Shown here: positions 27,602-35,665 of the stretch, one piece after another
Layout: each line of letters begins with the position of its first letter
How positions within the stretch are numbered: the first letter of the stretch is position 1
Source of the DNA: Peribacillus deserti
GTDB taxonomy: Bacteria; Bacillota; Bacilli; Bacillales; DSM-1321
Reading direction: 5' to 3'
Assembly: GCF_002863585.1 (NCBI RefSeq)
Contig: NZ_PGUY01000002.1
Coordinates: 62,001-126,000, forward strand
Length of the DNA stretch: 64,000 nucleotides
Program-made: the position numbers and the translations under genes
The notes under the pieces: model-generated
What the model was told of the DNA's origin: nothing
What the model saw: only the letters and a program-made list of their open reading frames with translations
Database searches by the model: none

Positions 27602-28033
27602 ATGAGTAAACAGCTATACTCGGATTATCAGATTAAAGAGCTAGAGAAGAACCCAAACATTTTGCGTGCTTCATCACAGGCTATTACTTATTCGCCTGAA
27701 TTCAAAGTAAGGGCTGTAAAGGAATATCAAAGCGGAAAATTCCCTTCTCAGATTTTTATTGAGAATGGATTCAACTTAGATCTTATAGGTAAAACACAGC
27801 CGAAAAAGTGTCTACAGAGATGGAGAAAAACCTACGAAAAGCTGGGTGAATTGGGTCTTCAAACTGAACGTAGAGGAAAGGCAAGCACTGGTCGACCATT
27901 TTCTAAGGAATTATCCGTTGAGCAACAATTAAAAAAAGCTGAAGCAAGAATCAAGTTTTTAGAAGCCGAGAATGACTTATTAAAAAAGCTAGAGGAACTA
28001 GAGAGGCAGGCGTTGATGAAAAAACGTTACTAA
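27602..28033 (+). CDS. IS3-family transposase OrfA
   Basis: A 143-residue protein with an N-terminal helix-turn-helix (EFKVRAVKEYQSGKFPSQIF) and a C-terminal leucine-zipper-like coiled coil (EARIKFLEAENDLLKKLEEL). The ATG at 27602 follows GGACGGAGG. It overlaps orfB. Slippage on A-AAA-AAG at 27982-27988 would give the OrfAB transposase, as known for the family. Confidence 0.85.
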   Translation: MSKQLYSDYQIKELEKNPNILRASSQAITYSPEFKVRAVKEYQSGKFPSQIFIENGFNLDLIGKTQPKKCLQRWRKTYEKLGELGLQTERRGKASTGRPFSKELSVEQQLKKAEARIKFLEAENDLLKKLEELERQALMKKRY

Positions 28034-28934
28034 CACCATCAGAAAAATTCCAGCTTATTGAACGTACCATTCGTCAGTATCAATTAAAATATGTAGTGGA
28101 TTACTTTTGTGAATTAGCAGGGGTTAGTAAAAGTGGATATTATGCTTGGATGAAGGCAGCCCCCATCCGCCAGTGTAAAGATTTAGAGGATGAAAGGGAT
28201 ATTGAACTCATTCAGTTTATCTTCCAACAAAAAAAGAAAAAAGTCGGGGCTCTTCAAATCAAAATGATTTTAGAAAATGATTATTTTGTTAAGATGAATC
28301 ACAAGAAAATTAGAAGGTTAATGAAGAAATATCGTCTATTTACAAAGGTTAGAAAATCAAAGCCTTATAAAAAAATGGGAAAGCTACACAAGAACATCGT
28401 ACATGCCCTAACCTGTTAAATCGTGAATTTAATCAAGGAGAGCCTGGAAAAGTATTATTAACGGATATTACGTACCTCTATTACGAGAACGGTCAAAAAG
28501 CCTATTTATCCTGCATTAAGGATGGAAGCACGAACGAAATACTGGCCCATTATTTATCCACGTCTTTAAAAATGAGTATTGTTTTTAAGACGCTAGAAAG
28601 ACTTAAAGAAACTGTACAGAATCAGTTTCATCCGGAAGTCATCCTTCATTCAGACCAAGGTATGCATTACACGCATCCCCTCTTTCAAGAGAAAGTAAAG
28701 AAATTGGGTATCACTCAATCCATGTCCCGCAAGGGAAACTGTTGGGATAACGCTCCAATGGAATCTTTCTTTGGTCATTTTAAGGACGAGGTAGATGTTA
28801 AAGAATGTGCTACCTTAAGTGAATTAAAACAAATGGTGGATTCATATATCGAGGAGTATAATAATCATCGTTATCAATGGGGATTAAATAAAATGACCCC
28901 GGTACAATACCGGGATCATCTATTAACAGCATAG
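27976..28934 (+). pseudogene. IS3-family transposase OrfB, frameshifted
   Basis: The -1 frame opens at 27976 and encodes the HTH_21 region and rve/DDE integrase core. Readable segments are GVSKSGYYAW, then LLTDITYLYY (first catalytic D), LHSDQGMHYT (second D) and NAPMESFFGHFKDE (catalytic E). Near 28370-28385 the frame moves by one base: codons read KLHKNIV and stop at 28419, whereas one extra A in the preceding A-rich run would give KATQEHRTCPNLLNREF and rejoin the frame that runs to 28934. This is a single-base deletion or a sequencing error. Confidence 0.85.
27982..27988 (+). other. Programmed -1 frameshift site of the IS
   Basis: The heptamer A-AAA-AAG in the zero frame of orfA, in the codon context TTA-AAA-AAG. 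It is a canonical slippery site and directs ribosomes into the orfB frame, which is open from 27976. Confidence 0.8.
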
Positions 28935-29055
28935 GCCCTTTTATTAAACTGTCCATTTTAGGGGTTACAGTTCATCTTAAGAAGGCCTGTTTTGCTTTAT
29001 TTAATTACATGAACCTTTGTAACCGTAAAAAGACATGGCCGCTCACAGCAGCAGT

Positions 29056-29493
29056 TTAATCCCTTAAGGCTGCAATAACGGGCTTTGCATGAATTCTTAG
29101 TTTGAAGGCATCCAGCAGCTGGTCTCCCTGCAGGCCTTGATTGATCAGGTCCTCCAACAGGAGTTCCGCGTATTTATTCCTTCCCTTTTTGATCACTCCC
29201 TCTAGGAGAAGAATGATCGCGCCATCCACTTCGGCCGCAGAACACACGCTTGTTTCAAACAGCACAGGGTCATTTCCTTTTTTAGAAATAACGGCCATGA
29301 CAAAAATCTTTCCATCAGCATTTACTTCCTTTTCAATAGACGCAAAAGATTCTTTGCTTATAAAAGCTTCAATAAGCCAACGACTCTGTTCATCTTCCTT
29401 ATTGATAATCAACCCGTCTTCCAAGTTTACTGAAATTAATTTCTGCTCTTTAGTTACAAACTGAAGCGTCATTAATCTAAAGGTTTTCATCAT
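29056..29493 (-). CDS. ywpF: YwpF-like protein
   Basis: A 145-residue soluble protein matching B. subtilis YwpF: DGLIINKEDEQSRWLIEAFI near the N-terminus and GRNKYAELLLEDLINQGL near the C-terminus. Its role is unknown. It is divergent from ssb, as ywpF lies close to ywpH (ssbB) in B. subtilis. The start was taken at 29493; the second Met is equally possible. Confidence 0.85.
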   Translation of the reverse strand: MMKTFRLMTLQFVTKEQKLISVNLEDGLIINKEDEQSRWLIEAFISKESFASIEKEVNADGKIFVMAVISKKGNDPVLFETSVCSAAEVDGAIILLLEGVIKKGRNKYAELLLEDLINQGLQGDQLLDAFKLRIHAKPVIAALRD

Positions 29494-29665
29494 TAGCCTC
29501 CATTTCGTGTAAAAGTCTGATGATACGGTGTAATCGAGCGAACGTAATTTTATCCATTATAGCATAAGAATTACAGGGCATGAAATGTCCTAGCGAATGT
29601 CGAAATGTTTTTGTAAAAAAAGCTCGAAACAATGAAAAAGGGATTTTTGAAGTCATCAGGTTTTG

Positions 29666-29701
29666 AAAAATGATTTTTCCCCTTATATAAAATCCGTATT
29701 T
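29666..29701 (+). promoter_or_regulatory. Candidate ComK box upstream of ssb
   Basis: One perfect AT-box AAAA-N5-TTTT (29666-29678) and a second near-match AAAA-N5-ATTT (29689-29701). ComK binds two such boxes and controls ssbB in B. subtilis. The spacing here, ten bases between boxes, does not equal the classical eight, so the call is tentative. Confidence 0.35.
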
Positions 29702-29799
29702 AAGGGCAGGATCCAGGGTTAATATGGCGTTAGTCCTATTTTACGTGAGTGGTGCCATTCTACTATGATAGACACACAACAGAGAAAGGAGGGAGGTAC

Positions 29800-30126
29800 A
29801 TGATCAATCAGGTAACCTTAGTCGGCAGGCTCACGAAGGATCCCGAGCTTCGGTATACGCCGGAAGGGAAAGCCGTATCTACAGTAGTATTAGCCGTAAA
29901 CCGCAACTTTAAAAACGCACAGGGAGACTTCGAAGCAGACTTCGTCCACTGCATCCTCTGGAGAAAAACAGCCGAAAACACAACACAATTCTGCAAAAAA
30001 GGATCTGTCCTGGGAGTAACAGGCCGCATCCAGACCCGCAACTACAACAACCAAGAAGGCAAAAAAATCTACGTCACCGAAGTCATCGCCGAATCCGTCC
30101 GGTTCCTCGGCCCAAAACCAGCCTAA
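29800..30126 (+). CDS. ssbB: Short single-stranded DNA-binding protein (SsbB-type)
   Basis: A 108-residue SSB consisting of the OB-fold only: [34 protein letters not shown] and [16 protein letters not shown]. It lacks the acidic C-terminal tail of replicative SsbA, matching competence-type SsbB/YwpH in length and location. The ATG at 29800 follows GGGAGG. Two REP palindromes begin six bases after the stop. Confidence 0.9.
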   Translation: MINQVTLVGRLTKDPELRYTPEGKAVSTVVLAVNRNFKNAQGDFEADFVHCILWRKTAENTTQFCKKGSVLGVTGRIQTRNYNNQEGKKIYVTEVIAESVRFLGPKPA

Positions 30127-30131
30127 CCTAT

Positions 30132-30185
30132 GGGGACAGTCCCCCATTTCCCGGATTATTTCCCAAACGAGTGGGGACAGTCCCC
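30132..30185. repeat. Two REP-like palindromes after ssb
   Basis: GGGGACAGTCCCC at 30132-30144 and 30173-30185, both with A at the centre, hence a direct pair. Each is followed by ATTTCCC-type text. They fill the whole space between ssb and the ribosome site of the next gene. Confidence 0.8.
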
Positions 30186-30223
30186 GATTTCCCGATTATT
30201 TCCCAAGGAGGTGGAAACACATA

Positions 30224-30535
30224 GTGTGCCAAGATTGTAAGGAAAGTGCTGCCCGGATGAAGCGGGTGGAGGAACTGCTGACGGATTTGATTAAGTTCGT
30301 GGGCAGGACGAATATGAAAACGTTAACGGGTGCGGAACAGCTGCAAAGCTTCCATGCTCTGCTGGAGAAAGCTGAGACTGATATTGGACAGTTCAAATTT
30401 CAAAATCAGCATATAGAAGAACGGCTGGCCACACTGGAACACGCATACCTAAGAAAAAAGCTGAATCAGAGGATGTTTCTTGCGGAAGGAAGAATGAGCT
30501 ATTCCGAGTTCGCAGGTTCTTTTGAAAATGCATAA
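30224..30535 (+). CDS. Hypothetical protein with N-terminal CxxC and coiled coil
   Basis: A 103-residue protein starting GTG (MCQDCKESAARMKRVEELL). Most of the chain is predicted helical and coiled coil (EKAETDIGQFKFQNQHIEER). The N-terminal CQDC could bind a metal but there is no second pair. AAGGAGGTGG lies ~10 bases upstream. Family not recognised. The upstream untranslated region is repeat-derived. Confidence 0.65.
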   Translation: MCQDCKESAARMKRVEELLTDLIKFVGRTNMKTLTGAEQLQSFHALLEKAETDIGQFKFQNQHIEERLATLEHAYLRKKLNQRMFLAEGRMSYSEFAGSFENA

Positions 30536-30847
30536 GAAACAATGAGCGGCGTTAGCAAAGTATTTCGAAACCTATACAAACAGACTTGTAACCTCTGAGG
30601 AACATACTTTCAAAAGCAATTCAGAACCAGATCATGATCTCATCCAAACCTATTTTTCCCCGCAATTCCACGTAAGACAAAGCCTCGCTTTACTCCCCCA
30701 GAGAGAATGAATGATAACATCCATCCCCATTTGGACTGCTGCTATAGCAGTCCTTTCTTATGGTTATAAGGTCCTTCCTTAATTCGGCAGGTTTGTTAGT
30801 AGGTGTATCCGGGAATACGCATAATATCATCAAAGGAGGTAAGACTC
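30536..30847 (+). other. Intergenic stretch with a terminator and a small-gene leader
   Basis: 312 bases with no larger gene. It contains a clean terminator at 30733-30757 and, at its end, the strong ribosome site AAAGGAGG of the 36-residue ORF. The rest shows no convincing coding signal on either strand. Confidence 0.5.
30733..30757 (+). terminator. Terminator
   Basis: GGACTGCT (30733-30740) pairs with AGCAGTCC (30746-30753), followed by TTTCTTA. It lies ~200 bases after the preceding gene. Confidence 0.65.
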
Positions 30848-30958
30848 ATGAAAAAATTAATTTCTACGGCTATTAAATGGGCGCCTGTCGTGTACCCCAT
30901 TGTAAAAAAAGTACTGGATCAGCGTAAGCAAGGTAAGATGGCTTCCTACAGAAAATAG
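30848..30958 (+). CDS. 36-residue basic small protein
   Basis: MKKLISTAIKWAPVVYPIVK followed by a basic tail (KVLDQRKQGKMASYRK). It has an amphipathic or membrane-associated N-terminal helix and a net positive charge. The strong site AAAGGAGG is seven to eight bases upstream, and a terminator follows directly, so the transcript seems to encode only this peptide. Function unknown. Peptides of this shape occur in Bacillaceae, but I cannot name a family. Confidence 0.65.
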   Translation: MKKLISTAIKWAPVVYPIVKKVLDQRKQGKMASYRK

Positions 30959-30975
30959 TCAGCAGCCCATAATCA

Positions 30976-31005
30976 AACTCTCCTCATAAGAAGGGGAGTT
31001 TTTTT
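30976..31005 (+). terminator. Terminator after the 36-residue ORF
   Basis: AACTCTCCT (30976-30984) pairs with AGGGGAGTT (30992-31000), with one wobble pair, followed by TTTTT. Confidence 0.8.
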
Positions 31006-31049
31006 GCGTGCGGGAATGTGTCGAAAAAGAACAGCCAAAAACATTTGCT

Positions 31050-31083
31050 CATACACACGCATATGTGTTACATTATGTGTATG
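31050..31083 (+). promoter_or_regulatory. Inverted-repeat operator candidate upstream of the HTH gene
   Basis: A perfect 8-base inverted repeat, CATACACA (31050-31057) and TGTGTATG (31076-31083). An inner CACACGCATATGTG overlaps it. It lies 29 bases before the ATG of a DNA-binding protein gene, so autoregulation is plausible. Confidence 0.45.
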
Positions 31084-31111
31084 AAGGATTTGCCAATAGA
31101 GGAGGCGCACC

Positions 31112-31579
31112 ATGTTAAGTACAAAAGAAATTAGTGAGATGTTAAATGTTTCTGAGGAAACGGTCCGCAGATGGATCCGCACTGGGGAGCTTGAAGCCAC
31201 TCAAGACGGAAAAAGCTATGTAGTGGATGACAGTAAGCTGGAAGACTTTGTAGAAAAGAAATCTGCCATTCCCGGAACTTCGCTTTCCAAAATGCAGAAC
31301 TTGATCGGACTGGTAGGATCTAATATCCTGGCAAACCAGAAGGCAAAGGATATGGCAGGACTTGGCGTGGAAATTCTAGCGAAGAGCCTTAGCAAAATCA
31401 AAAGCTCCGACTTTGGATACACACCGCCTGAGGAACCGACTCCTGAGGACTACGAAGAAAAAATCGAATCCCTGAAAAGACAAAAAAAGAAGCTGGAATT
31501 AGAATATCAGATGAAGCTTCTTGATATCGAGGATGAAATCGCTAAATATCAGCGATTGGCGAAATCATCTAACCAGTAA
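31112..31579 (+). CDS. Helix-turn-helix (excisionase/MerR-like) DNA-binding protein
   Basis: A 155-residue protein. Residues 1-50 form a MerR/excisionase-type winged HTH (MLSTKEISEMLNVSEETVRR, then WIRTGELEATQDGKSYVV). A middle region (~65-95) is mildly hydrophobic, and the C-terminus (~105-150) is a strong coiled coil rich in Glu and Lys. The start follows AGAGGAGG. The target is unknown, and the inverted repeat just upstream may be its own operator. It is followed by its own terminator. Confidence 0.75.
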   Translation: MLSTKEISEMLNVSEETVRRWIRTGELEATQDGKSYVVDDSKLEDFVEKKSAIPGTSLSKMQNLIGLVGSNILANQKAKDMAGLGVEILAKSLSKIKSSDFGYTPPEEPTPEDYEEKIESLKRQKKKLELEYQMKLLDIEDEIAKYQRLAKSSNQ

Positions 31580-31595
31580 TTATAACAACGCGAAG

Positions 31596-31634
31596 AAGCA
31601 GCCAGGACGAGGATTTCTGGCTGCTTTCTTTTGT
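31596..31634 (+). terminator. Terminator after the HTH gene
   Basis: AAGCAGCCAG (31596-31605) pairs with CTGGCTGCTT (31617-31626), followed by TCTTTT. It may also serve the convergent RraB-like gene. Confidence 0.88.
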
Positions 31635-31637
31635 ACA

Positions 31638-31970
31638 TTATTCAATCATAACTCCCCAGCCGTCCACGTAAACATTATAAGGGCTACTTAGGCTATCAAG
31701 CCGCTTTTGGATATTAACAATATCTTCGTTAAGAAGCAGGTTTACATAACAGAGACAAGTCCATTCTTCCGTTTCTTCATCTTGTTCCAGCTTGTAACTT
31801 ACACCGTCTGCTTCTAATGCCTTTACAATAGATTCACCACTTTTCTTATCAGGAACCGCAATGAAAAAGTCTACATCCTGCGGTTTTTTAAAATCTACGC
31901 CTTGTTTATAAAGCATTTTTAATACTTGGCCAGCCTCGTAGTTAGGAAACTTCCTGCGGAATAAGTTCAT
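31638..31970 (-). CDS. RraB-like (regulator of ribonuclease activity B) protein
   Basis: A 110-residue protein resembling the RraB fold: DVDFFIAVPDKKSGESIVK, an alternation of strand and helix, and a C-terminal YVDGWGV matching the family's YDGWG. In E. coli RraB binds RNase E, but Bacillaceae lack RNase E in that form, so the partner here is unknown. ATG 31970 was chosen for AGAGGTGA upstream; the frame opens at 31997. Its promoter side faces the 52-bp hairpin array. Confidence 0.65.
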   Translation of the reverse strand: MNLFRRKFPNYEAGQVLKMLYKQGVDFKKPQDVDFFIAVPDKKSGESIVKALEADGVSYKLEQDEETEEWTCLCYVNLLLNEDIVNIQKRLDSLSSPYNVYVDGWGVMIE

Positions 31971-31997
31971 TTCTGTAATGGTCACCTCTTTTAGCAA

Positions 31998-32160
31998 AGC
32001 TTTTTCATTACATGTTACCGTGTCCCTTCAAAAAAAGGGCCCTTTAACAAAAAAAGCCTATCCTAATCCGCCAAAGAAACGGACAATCAGACAGGCCTTA
32101 TACAAATATAAATCTTCGTTATTTAAATGAAAAAATATTACTCTACGGTATTACTGAATT
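31998..32160. other. Spacer between the RraB-like gene and the hairpin array
   Basis: Contains a short GGGCCC palindrome near 32037 and TCCG/CGGA arms around 32067-32087. No gene is seen. Confidence 0.3.
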
Positions 32161-32700
32161 TTGTCCTTCATACCGGCCGATGAAGGACTTTTCGACAGGG
32201 TACTCGTTGGATTTAGTCCTTCATACCGCCGATGAAGGACTTTTCCGTAGGGTGCTCGTGGGATTAAGTCCTTCATACCGCCGATGAAGGACTTTTCCGT
32301 AGGGTGCTCGTTGGAATTAGTCCTTCATACCGCCGATGAAGGACTTTTCCCCAGGGCACACGTTGGAATTAGTCCTTCATAATGCCGGTGAAGGACTTTT
32401 CTGTAAGGTACACGTTGGATTTGGTCCTTCATACCGCCGATGAAGGACTTTTCTGTAGGGTGCACGTTGGAATTAGTCCTTCATAATGCCGATGAAGGAC
32501 TTTTCTACAGGGTACACGTTGGATTTAGTCCTTCATACCGTCGATGAAGGACTTTTCTGTAGGGTACATGTTGGAATTAGTACTTCATACCGTCGATGAA
32601 GGACCTTTCTTTAGGGTACACGTTGGAATTAGTCCTTCATAACGCCGATGAGGGCGCACTCTGGATTTGGTCCTTCAACACCAATGAAGAAGTTTCTAAA
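32161..32700. repeat. Array of ten 52-bp tandem repeats, each with a hairpin
   Basis: Units start (at TCCTTCAT) at 32164, 32217, 32269, 32321, 32373, 32425, 32477, 32529, 32581 and 32633, with a decayed unit at 32671. Spacing is 52 bases except 53 once. Each unit holds arms AGTCCTTCAT and ATGAAGGACT around a short loop (ACCGCCG or variants), then TTTTC, then GTAGGGTRCACGTTGGA. The arms are more conserved than the linker. All parts of the unit repeat, so there are no unique spacers. The array lies downstream of ywqA and upstream of the RraB-like gene, both on the minus strand. Confidence 0.92.
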
Positions 32701-32755
32701 AGGTACTCGCTAAGTTTTACGGTTCCTCCACCATATAAGGGACATCCCCTGATCT

Positions 32756-35665
32756 TTAAGATAAGGCTACCAAATCCAAAAGCTCTTTATCACTAAGCTC
32801 CGTCAGCCAGGTTTCGCCCTGCAATATTTCATCGTTCAATGCCTGCTTTTTATCAAGCATGGCATCAATTTTTTCTTCCAGCGTACCTGTGGACACAAGC
32901 TTGTGCACATGCACAAATTTCGTCTGGCCGATTCTGTAGGCACGGTCGGTTGCCTGATTCTCGACGGCAGGATTCCACCAGCGGTCATAATGGATCACGT
33001 GGTTGGCAGCCGTTAGGTTAAGGCCCGTTCCGCCGGCCTTCAAGGACAGGATAAAAATAGGGAATTTACCTTCCTGGAAATCAGCGATCAGTGTATCACG
33101 CTTGGCCTTTGACATGCTTCCGTTTAAGAAAGGCACCTCAAGCCCGAAACGCGCTTCCAGCAGGTTCTTCATCATTTCTCCCATCCCGATATACTGAGTG
33201 AAGATGAGGCAGCTTTCGCTCTGCTCCCGGACGGCATCTACCAGATCCAGCAGTTTCTCGAGCTTCCCGGAGCGCTCAGCCTCATTGTGTTCCACGCCTT
33301 CTTTTAAATAGAGGGCCGGGTGGTCACAAAGCTGCTTTAGCTTGCCGAGCAGGGACAAAATCAACCCTTTCCGCTCGAAAGCAGACAATTTCTCAATCTC
33401 TGAGAACGTATCCTTCACCAGCTGCTCATAAAGGGAAGCCTGTTCTCCAGTAAGCGGGACAAACTCCTTCTGCTCCAGCTTATCCGGCAGATTCAGCGCT
33501 ACTTCTTTATCCTTTTTCGTTCGTCTCAGCAGGAATGGCTGAATTAAATTCTGAAGCTCTTTGATTTTACCCTTCTGCTGCTCGCGTTCGATGGCAGCCA
33601 CATATTTTTCCTGGAACTGGCCAAGTGTGCCAAGATAGCCTTTGTTGATAAAATCAAAGATTGCCCACAGCTCGCTCAAACGGTTTTCCATCGGTGTTCC
33701 GGTTAAAGCGATATGATGGGTGCCCCGTAATCTTCTGACAGCCCTGGACTGCTTGGTGCCGGCGTTTTTAATATTCTGCGCCTCATCCAGGATGACGCTC
33801 GACCAGTGGGTCGACTCCAGTTCTTCAGAATCCTGATGGGTAATTCCGTAAGAAGTGAGCACAACATCGTATCCGGCAATAGTCTTGTAAAAATCCTCGC
33901 CTTTTGGCCGATTGCTGCCATAATGAAGATAGACCTTCAGATTCGGTGAGAACCGCTCCAGCTCTCTCTGCCAGTTGCCGAGCACGGACGTCGGACAGAT
34001 GATCAGAGAGGTTTTCACAACAGACCTGCCGCCCACTTCCTCTTCACCGAGAACAACTTTTTCATTTTCTTCTTGTACTTTAAGCAAATAGGCAATAATC
34101 TGGACTGTTTTCCCAAGACCCATATCATCCGCAAGACAGGCGCCGAATCCATGCTCACGCAGGAAATACAGCCAGCTGAGACCCTGAATCTGATAGGGTC
34201 TTAAGGTACCCTGAAGCTCTTCTGAAGGATTGATCATCGGGATCGACTTAGTTTCTCTGAGAGAAGACATGAGTTTTCTTAATTCCTGGTTCAGCTCGAA
34301 CTGAATTTTCAGCATTTCATTAGGATCATCGGTTTCCACGTCTTCGTCTTCTTCAGCACCAGATAGCTCCTGATGCAGCAGGTCGCTCAGCTGCAGTCCC
34401 TTTCGGTCCGCAGTTTTCATCATTTCCTGAATCTGGCGGATAAACGAAGGATCAAGCTTCACCCATTGTCCCTGAACGTAAATCAGCCGTCTTTTTTCCT
34501 CCACCATCTTCTGGAAGTCTTCTTCTGAAAAGTCCACTCCATTCATCGAAAAGCGCCAGTCAAAGTCCATCAGCGCCTGCAGTCCTACATAAGATGGACC
34601 CCTTGATGAAGGCGTGCTTTTTACGCGGGCCTTGATTCTAAAGGAAGCATCCCGGATCGCCTGCCACCAGGAAGGAAGCAGAATTTCCGCACCCAGAAAA
34701 ATAAGTTTCTCACTCTCACTTGTTAAAAATTCCCATGCTTCACTTTCATCCAGTTCCCGTTTGAGGAAGTCCTCTTCTTGAAGAGAAGGGACGACGCCAG
34801 CCCAGCCTCTAACCTCTTCTTCAGCCTGCGGCAGGTAAGGCTGCCAGCTTTTTGGAGGCTTTTTACCTCTGCCTGTTCCCGGGAATGGAATAAGCACAGA
34901 TTCATCTTTTTTCGATCTGAGCATCGTTTCAAGAATCCAGGGACCATCGCCATCAGGCGGCTCCGTGATTCGCAAACAGGTGGTGAATGGCTTTTCATCT
35001 ACTTTTAGCTTTAGCCATTTCTGCCAGCGGTCCTCTGTAAAATATGCCTGCAGTTCGCTGGGTTCAAGGCGTGTTTCAGAGAATTCCAGAACCGTGCGTT
35101 TCCATCGGTCCTGGCTCATGGCATGCTTCGAGAGGTACTGGGAAGCGGCTGCATTATACCAGCTATCCAAAAACTCCTTGGTTTTCTGCTTCTCGGCTTT
35201 ATTTGTAATCCCGATAGTGGCCTGGGGAATGTTGATATCTTCTTCCCAGAATTCAGCATCAAACTCCTCCAGCATCGTCTTCGGCAGGCTCCAGCCTTGT
35301 TCATCGCCTTGAAGGCGGGCAAAGTCGGGGACAGGCACGCCTTTTTCAAATCCATCAAGGAGAAGGTGTGCGGTTGATAAGCAGAAGCTTGCGAAATCGC
35401 TCCAATCCCACTCGACAAAGCTGTTGAACGTTTCCTTGCCGAAAACATTCAGGAGGCTCCATGCATCTACGGGAACTCCAGGCATTTTTTCAAAGCCTTT
35501 TGTATCCAGCATCGTTCCATAAAAGCTTGAAGCATCCCAGGTGAAAATGAGTTTTCTTAATGAATTCATGGAGATGTTATGATTATTTTCGTCTTTTCCT
35601 ATGATGATAAAATGCCCGCTGTCATGCTGCTGGACATCTATATGAATTTTCGTTTTATTCAACAT
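32756..35665 (-). CDS. ywqA: SNF2-family DNA/RNA helicase (YwqA-like)
   Basis: A 969-residue SWI2/SNF2 ATPase. Motifs in order: ADDMGLGKTVQIIAYLL (I, Walker A), VILDEAQNIKN (II), TGTPMENRLSELWAIFDF (III), ILSLKAGGTGLNLT (V) and QATDRAYRIGQ (VI). The first ~450 residues are the SNF2-N accessory region found in bacterial SNF2 proteins. It is expected to translocate on duplex DNA and remodel bound protein; the biological role of YwqA is not established. It overlaps the ywqB stop by 11 bases. No terminator hairpin lies directly after the stop; the 52-bp array does. Confidence 0.93.
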   Translation of the reverse strand: MLNKTKIHIDVQQHDSGHFIIIGKDENNHNISMNSLRKLIFTWDASSFYGTMLDTKGFEKMPGVPVDAWSLLNVFGKETFNSFVEWDWSDFASFCLSTAHLLLDGFEKGVPVPDFARLQGDEQGWSLPKTMLEEFDAEFWEEDINIPQATIGITNKAEKQKTKEFLDSWYNAAASQYLSKHAMSQDRWKRTVLEFSETRLEPSELQAYFTEDRWQKWLKLKVDEKPFTTCLRITEPPDGDGPWILETMLRSKKDESVLIPFPGTGRGKKPPKSWQPYLPQAEEEVRGWAGVVPSLQEEDFLKRELDESEAWEFLTSESEKLIFLGAEILLPSWWQAIRDASFRIKARVKSTPSSRGPSYVGLQALMDFDWRFSMNGVDFSEEDFQKMVEEKRRLIYVQGQWVKLDPSFIRQIQEMMKTADRKGLQLSDLLHQELSGAEEDEDVETDDPNEMLKIQFELNQELRKLMSSLRETKSIPMINPSEELQGTLRPYQIQGLSWLYFLREHGFGACLADDMGLGKTVQIIAYLLKVQEENEKVVLGEEEVGGRSVVKTSLIICPTSVLGNWQRELERFSPNLKVYLHYGSNRPKGEDFYKTIAGYDVVLTSYGITHQDSEELESTHWSSVILDEAQNIKNAGTKQSRAVRRLRGTHHIALTGTPMENRLSELWAIFDFINKGYLGTLGQFQEKYVAAIEREQQKGKIKELQNLIQPFLLRRTKKDKEVALNLPDKLEQKEFVPLTGEQASLYEQLVKDTFSEIEKLSAFERKGLILSLLGKLKQLCDHPALYLKEGVEHNEAERSGKLEKLLDLVDAVREQSESCLIFTQYIGMGEMMKNLLEARFGLEVPFLNGSMSKAKRDTLIADFQEGKFPIFILSLKAGGTGLNLTAANHVIHYDRWWNPAVENQATDRAYRIGQTKFVHVHKLVSTGTLEEKIDAMLDKKQALNDEILQGETWLTELSDKELLDLVALS

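Larger units (their letters stand above)
27482..28974 (+). mobile_element. IS3-family (IS150-like) insertion sequence
   Basis: A 1493-bp element. Left end TGAACTATAACCC and right end (reverse complement) TGAACTGTAACCC extend to ~27-bp imperfect inverted repeats that both contain AATGGACA. A direct repeat TCT flanks it (27479-27481 and 28975-28977), consistent with a 3-bp target duplication. It contains overlapping orfA and orfB with a -1 slippery heptamer. orfB has a one-base frameshift, so the copy is probably inactive. Confidence 0.92.

Noticed and set aside
32161-32700. CRISPR array
   Set aside because: The whole 52-base unit repeats, including the linker; there are no unique spacers and no cas genes nearby.
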